In this document: one piece after another, positions 6,605 through 10,174 of the stretch
How the letters are laid out: each line of letters begins with the position of its first letter
Numbering within the stretch: position 1 is the stretch's first letter
From: Porphyrobacter sp.
GTDB taxonomy: Bacteria; Pseudomonadota; Alphaproteobacteria; Sphingomonadales; Sphingomonadaceae
Reading direction: 5' to 3'
Assembly (NCBI GenBank): GCA_014359685.1
Contig: JACIYY010000062.1
Span: 1 to 10,174, forward strand
Length of the DNA stretch: 10,174 nucleotides
Made by a program: the position numbers and the translations under genes
The notes under the pieces: model-generated
Told to the model about the DNA's origin: nothing
Seen by the model: only the letters and a program-made list of their open reading frames with translations
Databases searched by the model: none

Positions 6605-7157
6605 ACGCGTCCGGCTGCGGCCAGCGCAGCAGCGTGATCCGGGCGGAGCCGACCTTGCGCTCGCTCTCCACCTCCAGCGCACGCAGCCGCACCTCCTCGT
6701 CGCGCGCGGTCTCCAGCGCCACCCAGCTCGCCGGGCCGATCCAGCCGAGCCGCGCCAGCCGGTCGAGTGCCACCGCACCCGCGCCGCTGCCATAGGGGGG
6801 ATCGAGCAGGATCAGATCATGCGCCGCCTTCGCCGGTCCCAGCCGCAGCACCGACGCGGCCTGGACGTTGCAGCGCACCTGCGCCCGCAGCGCGGCGATA
6901 TTGGCGCGCAGCGCCCGCAGCGCCGCCGGGTCCTGCTCCACGAACAGGCAGTCGGCCGCCCCGCGCGACAGCGCCTCCAGCCCCAGCGCGCCCGATCCGG
7001 CGAACAGGTCGGCGACGCTCAGCCCCTCGAAGCTGCCGAGGCGGCTGGTCAGCATCGCGAACAGGGTCTCGCGCGTGCGGTCGGCGCTGGGGCGGGTCGC
7101 GTCGCCCAGCGGGGTCCGCAGCATCCGCCGCCGCCACTCCCCGGCGATGATCCTCAT
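6603..7157 (-). CDS. rsmD: 16S rRNA (guanine966-N2)-methyltransferase
   Basis: RsmD transfers a methyl group from S-adenosylmethionine to N2 of G966 in 16S rRNA during 30S assembly. The ATG at 7157 gives 184 residues, the normal size, and the usual opening MRIIAGEWRRRML. The open frame continues upstream to 7463, but that extension is antisense-frame read-through of the neighbouring synthase gene. Conserved parts are the RPSADRTRETLF segment (22-33), SAM-binding motif I DLFAGSGALGLEALSRGA (50-67), the acidic strand end FVEQD (72-76) and the catalytic LLDPPYGSG (117-125). The start overlaps the stop of the upstream pseudouridine synthase gene as ATGA (7157-7154), so the two are probably translationally coupled in an rRNA-modification operon. 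Its own stop lies in the shared hairpin terminator. Confidence 0.94.
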   Translation of the reverse strand: MRIIAGEWRRRMLRTPLGDATRPSADRTRETLFAMLTSRLGSFEGLSVADLFAGSGALGLEALSRGAADCLFVEQDPAALRALRANIAALRAQVRCNVQAASVLRLGPAKAAHDLILLDPPYGSGAGAVALDRLARLGWIGPASWVALETARDEEVRLRALEVESERKVGSARITLLRWPQPDA

Positions 7158-8023
7158 TCGCCCGCTCCCCGCGGCTTGGGGGCGGGTCGCCGCCGCGCAG
7201 GAGGGACCGTCGCACGCTTCGGCGGGCGCGTCGCGCCGCCATCGCCGGTCCCGCCGGCAGCTTTCGGCGCGGCCTTGCTCAACCCGCTCCTGAACCGTTC
7301 CAGCTCCTCGCGGCGCACCTCGTCCACCGCGCCCGCGCGCAGGTCGCCGAGCGCGAACGGGCCATAGGCGGTGCGGATCAGGCGCGAGACCTTCAGCCCC
7401 AGATGCTCGAGCACCCGGCGCACCTCGCGGTTCTTGCCTTCCGCCAGCGTCATCTCGACCCATTGATTGCGGCCCGTGCGCCGTTCCAGATTGGCGTCGA
7501 TCGGGCCGTAGCGCACGCCTTCGATCTCGATCCCGTCCATCAGCGCCTCCAGCTGCGCCTGGCTGACCGCACCGAAGGTGCGCGCGCGATAGGTGCGCGG
7601 CACGCCGCTGGCGGGCAGCTCCAGCTGCCGCTTGAACCCGCCATCATTGGTCAGCAGCAGCAGCCCTTCGGTATTGAGGTCCAGCCGCCCGACCGGCATC
7701 AGCCGTGGCGTGCCCGGCGGCAGGGCGTTGCGGAGCGCGGTGTAGATCGTCGGCCGCCCGGCCGGGTCGCGCTCCGCGGTGATCAGCCCGGTCGGCTTGT
7801 GGAACCGGAAAAGCCGGGTGCGCTCCGCTTTGGCCACCGGGTTGCCGTCCACGGTGATGCCGCGCAACGAGGTCAGCACCGTTGCCGGGGTCTCGATCCG
7901 GGTGCCGTCGCGGGCGATCCGCCCTTCGGCGATCATCCGCTCGATCTCGCGCCGGCTGGCGACGCCCGCGCGGGCCAGCAGCTTGGCGATCCGCTCGCCC
8001 TTCAATGCATCGTCATCGCTCAT
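7154..8023 (-). CDS. rluB: rRNA pseudouridine synthase, RluB/RsuA family
   Basis: This enzyme isomerises a specific uridine to pseudouridine in ribosomal RNA. It has 289 residues. The N terminus (about 9-65; ERIAKLLARAGVASRREIERMI) is an S4 RNA-binding domain. The catalytic domain has FHKPTGLI (74-81), GRLDLNTEGLLLLTNDG (112-128) with Asp115 the expected nucleophile, and EGKNREVRR (195-203). Residues from about 248 form a Pro/Arg/Lys-rich basic tail, common in RluB-type members and probably a flexible RNA-binding extension. The ATG at 8023 begins MSDDDALKGERIAKLL; no strong ribosome-binding site is visible. rsmD follows with a 4-bp overlap. The exact target (23S U2605 as for RluB, or a RluE/RluF/RsuA site) cannot be proven from sequence, so the symbol is the best fit. 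Confidence 0.88.
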   Translation of the reverse strand: MSDDDALKGERIAKLLARAGVASRREIERMIAEGRIARDGTRIETPATVLTSLRGITVDGNPVAKAERTRLFRFHKPTGLITAERDPAGRPTIYTALRNALPPGTPRLMPVGRLDLNTEGLLLLTNDGGFKRQLELPASGVPRTYRARTFGAVSQAQLEALMDGIEIEGVRYGPIDANLERRTGRNQWVEMTLAEGKNREVRRVLEHLGLKVSRLIRTAYGPFALGDLRAGAVDEVRREELERFRSGLSKAAPKAAGGTGDGGATRPPKRATVPPARRRPAPKPRGAGE

Positions 8024-8054
8024 CGCCGGCCCATAGACGCAGCATCGGCCTGCA

Positions 8055-8074
8055 CCAACCCGCGCGCGGGTTGG
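8055..8074. repeat. Perfect 20-bp palindrome upstream of rluB
   Basis: CCAACCCGCG is followed directly by its exact complement CGCGGGTTGG. The palindrome lies 32 bp upstream of the rluB start, in the 176-bp gap after the M16 peptidase gene. With no spacer it is better suited to a dimeric DNA-binding protein than to an RNA hairpin, although a hairpin with a small loop is possible. No T-run follows on either strand, which argues against a classical terminator. Confidence 0.5.
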
Positions 8075-8171
8075 GCTGTTCCTCCCTCTACCGGGCGGGC
8101 GCCTTCGACAGGCTCGTCCGGAGCCAGATGGGAGGTCAAGGATGGCAGGGATGGTGGCGAGGCCACGCTGC

Positions 8172-8192
8172 GTCCCGATCCCATGTCGGGAC
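8172..8192 (-). terminator. Possible hairpin after the M16 peptidase gene
   Basis: GTCCCGA (8172-8178) and TCGGGAC (8186-8192) form a perfect 7-bp stem with a 7-base loop. The hairpin starts 7 bp beyond the peptidase stop codon on the minus strand. The position suits a transcription stop or mRNA 3'-end stabiliser. There is no T-run, so this is uncertain. Nearby, CCTTCGACAGGCTC (8102-8115) and GGGACTGAACGG (8188-8199) resemble pieces of short intergenic repeats common in GC-rich genomes. Confidence 0.35.
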
Positions 8193-8199
8193 TGAACGG

Positions 8200-10174
8200 C
8201 TAGAGCGCGCTCGCCTCCAGATATTCGATCGGCAGGCCGAGCCCTGTGAGCTCGTCGTCGATGGCGCTGCGGTCGCCGACCACCACGATGGTCAGACCTT
8301 CGGGCTGGAGATAGCGCGCCGCCGCCGCGTCGATGGCGCCGGCGTCGAGCGAGCGGTAGATGTCCGGCAGCTTTTCGTAATAATCGTCCGGCCGGCCCAG
8401 CTGTTGGTTCTCCAGCAGCGCGGCCAATACCTGGGCATTGGTCTGGAAACGGTTGGGCAGGCCGCGCACATTGCCCTCGGTCACCCGCTGCAACTCCGCC
8501 TCGTCCACGCCGCGCGTGCCGGGGAAGGCGGCCATCTCGTCCAGGATCAGGCGGATCGAATCGCCGGTGCGGTCGGTCTGCACCGGGGTCACCACCGAAA
8601 GGCTGCGCGGGCCGGTGACGGCGCGCAGCCGGGTGCCGATCCCGTAGGTCCAGCCCTTGTCTTCGCGCAGATTCATGTTGAGGCGGGAGAGGAAGCCGTT
8701 GCCGATCACCTCGTTGGCCAGCTCCAGCGCTTCGGTCCCGCCGGTGGTGCCCAGCAGCGGCAGCACGCGGCCCATCATCAGCACGCTCTGCGGGCTGCCG
8801 GGGCGGTCGATCACCACCAGCCGGGCGCGCGGCGGCGGGGTGGCGGCGGCGAGATCCTTGGTTGGCGGCGGGCCGGCGGGGGCCTGCCAGTCGCCGAACG
8901 CCTGCTCCAGCGCCGGAACCAGCTCTGCCATCGTCACATCGCCGACGACCATGATGCGGGCGAGGTCCGGGCGCAGCCAGCGTGCGTGCTCTGCGCGCAA
9001 CGCGGCGGCGTCCAGCGCCTCGATCACCGCCGGCGTGCCGCTGGCCCCGACCGAGCCGTAGGGATGCGCCTCGCCGTAGATCAGCGGGCCCAGCGCGCGG
9101 GCGGCGAGGCCCATCGGGCTCGCCTGCTCCTGCGCGATGGCGGCCAGCCGCTGGTTTTTGACCCGCGCCAGCTCCCCGGCCGCGAAGGCGGGATTGCGGA
9201 CGATGTCGGCCATCAGCGCCAGCGAGGGGGCGAGATTGGCGGTCAGTGCGGTCAGCGTCACAGCGCTGGTGTCGGTGGTGATGGCGGTGGCGATCTGGGC
9301 GCCCAGCCGCTCCTGCTGCTCGGCGATCTCCACCGCGCTGCGGGTGGTGGTCCCTTCCTCCAACATTTCCAGCATCAGCGATTGCGTGCCCGCCCTCGCC
9401 GCACCGTCGGCGGCGGTTCCGGCATCGAAGCTCATCGCCAGCGACAGCTTGGGGATCGCGGTGCGCCGCGCCAGCGCGACCTCGATCCCGTTGCTCAGCG
9501 TGGCGCGCTCGATCGCGGGAAGGTCCAGCGAGTCGACCGGCTGCACCGGCGGGGCCTGCCGGGGCGGTCCGCTGCGGACCGGCTCGATCGCGGCGGGCTC
9601 CTCGACCGCAGCAGGCGGCGCGGTTCCCTCGTCGCCCCAGCCGCCCAGCAGCGCGCCGTCCTCGGTCCGCTCGCCCGGCACCACCGACAGCGTGTAGGAC
9701 GGGCGGCCCAGCCAGCGCTGCATCGCGGCGCGCACCGCGTCGGGGGTCAGCGCCGCCAGTTGCGCCAGCTCCGCCTTGTAGTGCGCGGGATCGCCGGTGT
9801 AGAGCAGCCCTTCGGCCAGAGTGGCGCCCTTGCCGCCAAACCCGCCGACCAGCTCCAGCGCGCCGATCTGCGCCGACAGGATCTCGGTCGCGGCGCGCGC
9901 CAACTCGTCCTCGCTCGGCCCTTCGGCCAGCAATTGCGCGATCACCGCATCGAAGCGCGCCTCCGCCACGGCCGGATCGACGCCCGGCCGGACCTCCATC
10001 TGCGCGGTGAGCGTGGCGATCTGCTCCTGCTGGTTGGCGCCTGCCGAGACGGCGACCGCGAGCTGCTCGTCGCGCACCAGCACATTGTCGAGGCGCGAAC
10101 TGGTCAGGCCGCCCAGCACATGCAGCCCGGCCGCCAGCGGCACCGCGTCGGGGTGGGTAATCGCCGGGCCGGTC
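8200..10174 (-). CDS. M16 family (pitrilysin-like) zinc peptidase, double unit, 5'-truncated by window edge
   Basis: The reading frame is open through the right edge, so only the C-terminal 657 residues are visible; full-length double M16 proteins are usually about 900-970 residues. The GTG at 10143 is internal, not the start. The visible part begins inside the first unit's C-terminal M16_C domain (GLHVLGGLTSSRLDNVLV). A Pro-rich linker follows, then a second M16 unit starting at LPAIERATLSNGIEVALA. In this second unit the zinc motif HxxEH is replaced by LMLEMLEEG, so it should be the catalytically inactive half; the active HxxEH would lie in the unseen N-terminal part. The second M16_C domain has GFLSRLNMNLREDKGWTYGIGT, which includes the conserved (R)...Y substrate-binding region. 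Such enzymes degrade peptides, usually in the periplasm; the signal peptide is beyond the window. rluB lies 176 bp downstream and is probably separate. Confidence 0.92.
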   Translation of the reverse strand, partial: TGPAITHPDAVPLAAGLHVLGGLTSSRLDNVLVRDEQLAVAVSAGANQQEQIATLTAQMEVRPGVDPAVAEARFDAVIAQLLAEGPSEDELARAATEILSAQIGALELVGGFGGKGATLAEGLLYTGDPAHYKAELAQLAALTPDAVRAAMQRWLGRPSYTLSVVPGERTEDGALLGGWGDEGTAPPAAVEEPAAIEPVRSGPPRQAPPVQPVDSLDLPAIERATLSNGIEVALARRTAIPKLSLAMSFDAGTAADGAARAGTQSLMLEMLEEGTTTRSAVEIAEQQERLGAQIATAITTDTSAVTLTALTANLAPSLALMADIVRNPAFAAGELARVKNQRLAAIAQEQASPMGLAARALGPLIYGEAHPYGSVGASGTPAVIEALDAAALRAEHARWLRPDLARIMVVGDVTMAELVPALEQAFGDWQAPAGPPPTKDLAAATPPPRARLVVIDRPGSPQSVLMMGRVLPLLGTTGGTEALELANEVIGNGFLSRLNMNLREDKGWTYGIGTRLRAVTGPRSLSVVTPVQTDRTGDSIRLILDEMAAFPGTRGVDEAELQRVTEGNVRGLPNRFQTNAQVLAALLENQQLGRPDDYYEKLPDIYRSLDAGAIDAAAARYLQPEGLTIVVVGDRSAIDDELTGLGLPIEYLEASAL

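Noticed and set aside
7158..7463. N-terminal extension of rsmD
   Set aside because: It overlaps the pseudouridine synthase gene in another frame. RsmD proteins start at MRIIAG, which coincides with the ATGA overlap at 7157-7154.

Overview
The window looks like ordinary chromosome from a GC-rich alphaproteobacterium, most likely a sphingomonad (Sphingomonadaceae/Erythrobacteraceae). This is judged from the proteins: a small protein ending in the DEASDESFPASDPP-type motif, a secreted protein with a C-terminal YPVC...DSC motif, a ribbon-helix-helix gene behind fumC, and double-unit M16 peptidase architecture. The taxon is an inference made without a database search.

Layout. Positions 20-1680 (+) carry fumC and, 8 bp later, a small ribbon-helix-helix protein. 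The second gene overlaps by 7 bp, tail to tail, with a small membrane-anchored protein on the minus strand (1674-1916). Diverging from that small gene is galU (2058-2936, +). Between galU and the helicase gene lies no intact gene but a decayed IS630-family transposase relic (about 2950-3270, +). It keeps the helix-turn-helix end and the C-terminal catalytic-glutamate end but has lost the middle. uvrD/pcrA (3271-5583, -) follows. Diverging from it across 140 bp is a secreted repeat protein (5724-6542, +). This is the least ordinary gene here: six contiguous 11-residue repeats, then 23 near-perfect Gly-X-X triplets rich in Met, then a two-cysteine tail. A strong 15-bp hairpin at 6571-6604 separates it from the convergent rsmD. 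rluB-like pseudouridine synthase and rsmD (8023-6603, -) form a translationally coupled rRNA-modification pair sharing an ATGA overlap. The right end holds the C-terminal two thirds of a double M16 peptidase (-), cut by the window edge. A 176-bp spacer with two hairpins separates it from rluB.

The genes do not form one pathway. They are housekeeping functions: the TCA cycle (fumC), UDP-glucose supply for envelope glycans (galU), DNA repair (uvrD), ribosome maturation (rluB, rsmD) and envelope proteolysis (M16). I found no CRISPR array, tRNA, rRNA, riboswitch, prophage or defence system. The best candidates for a second look are the secreted repeat protein and the IS630 relic.
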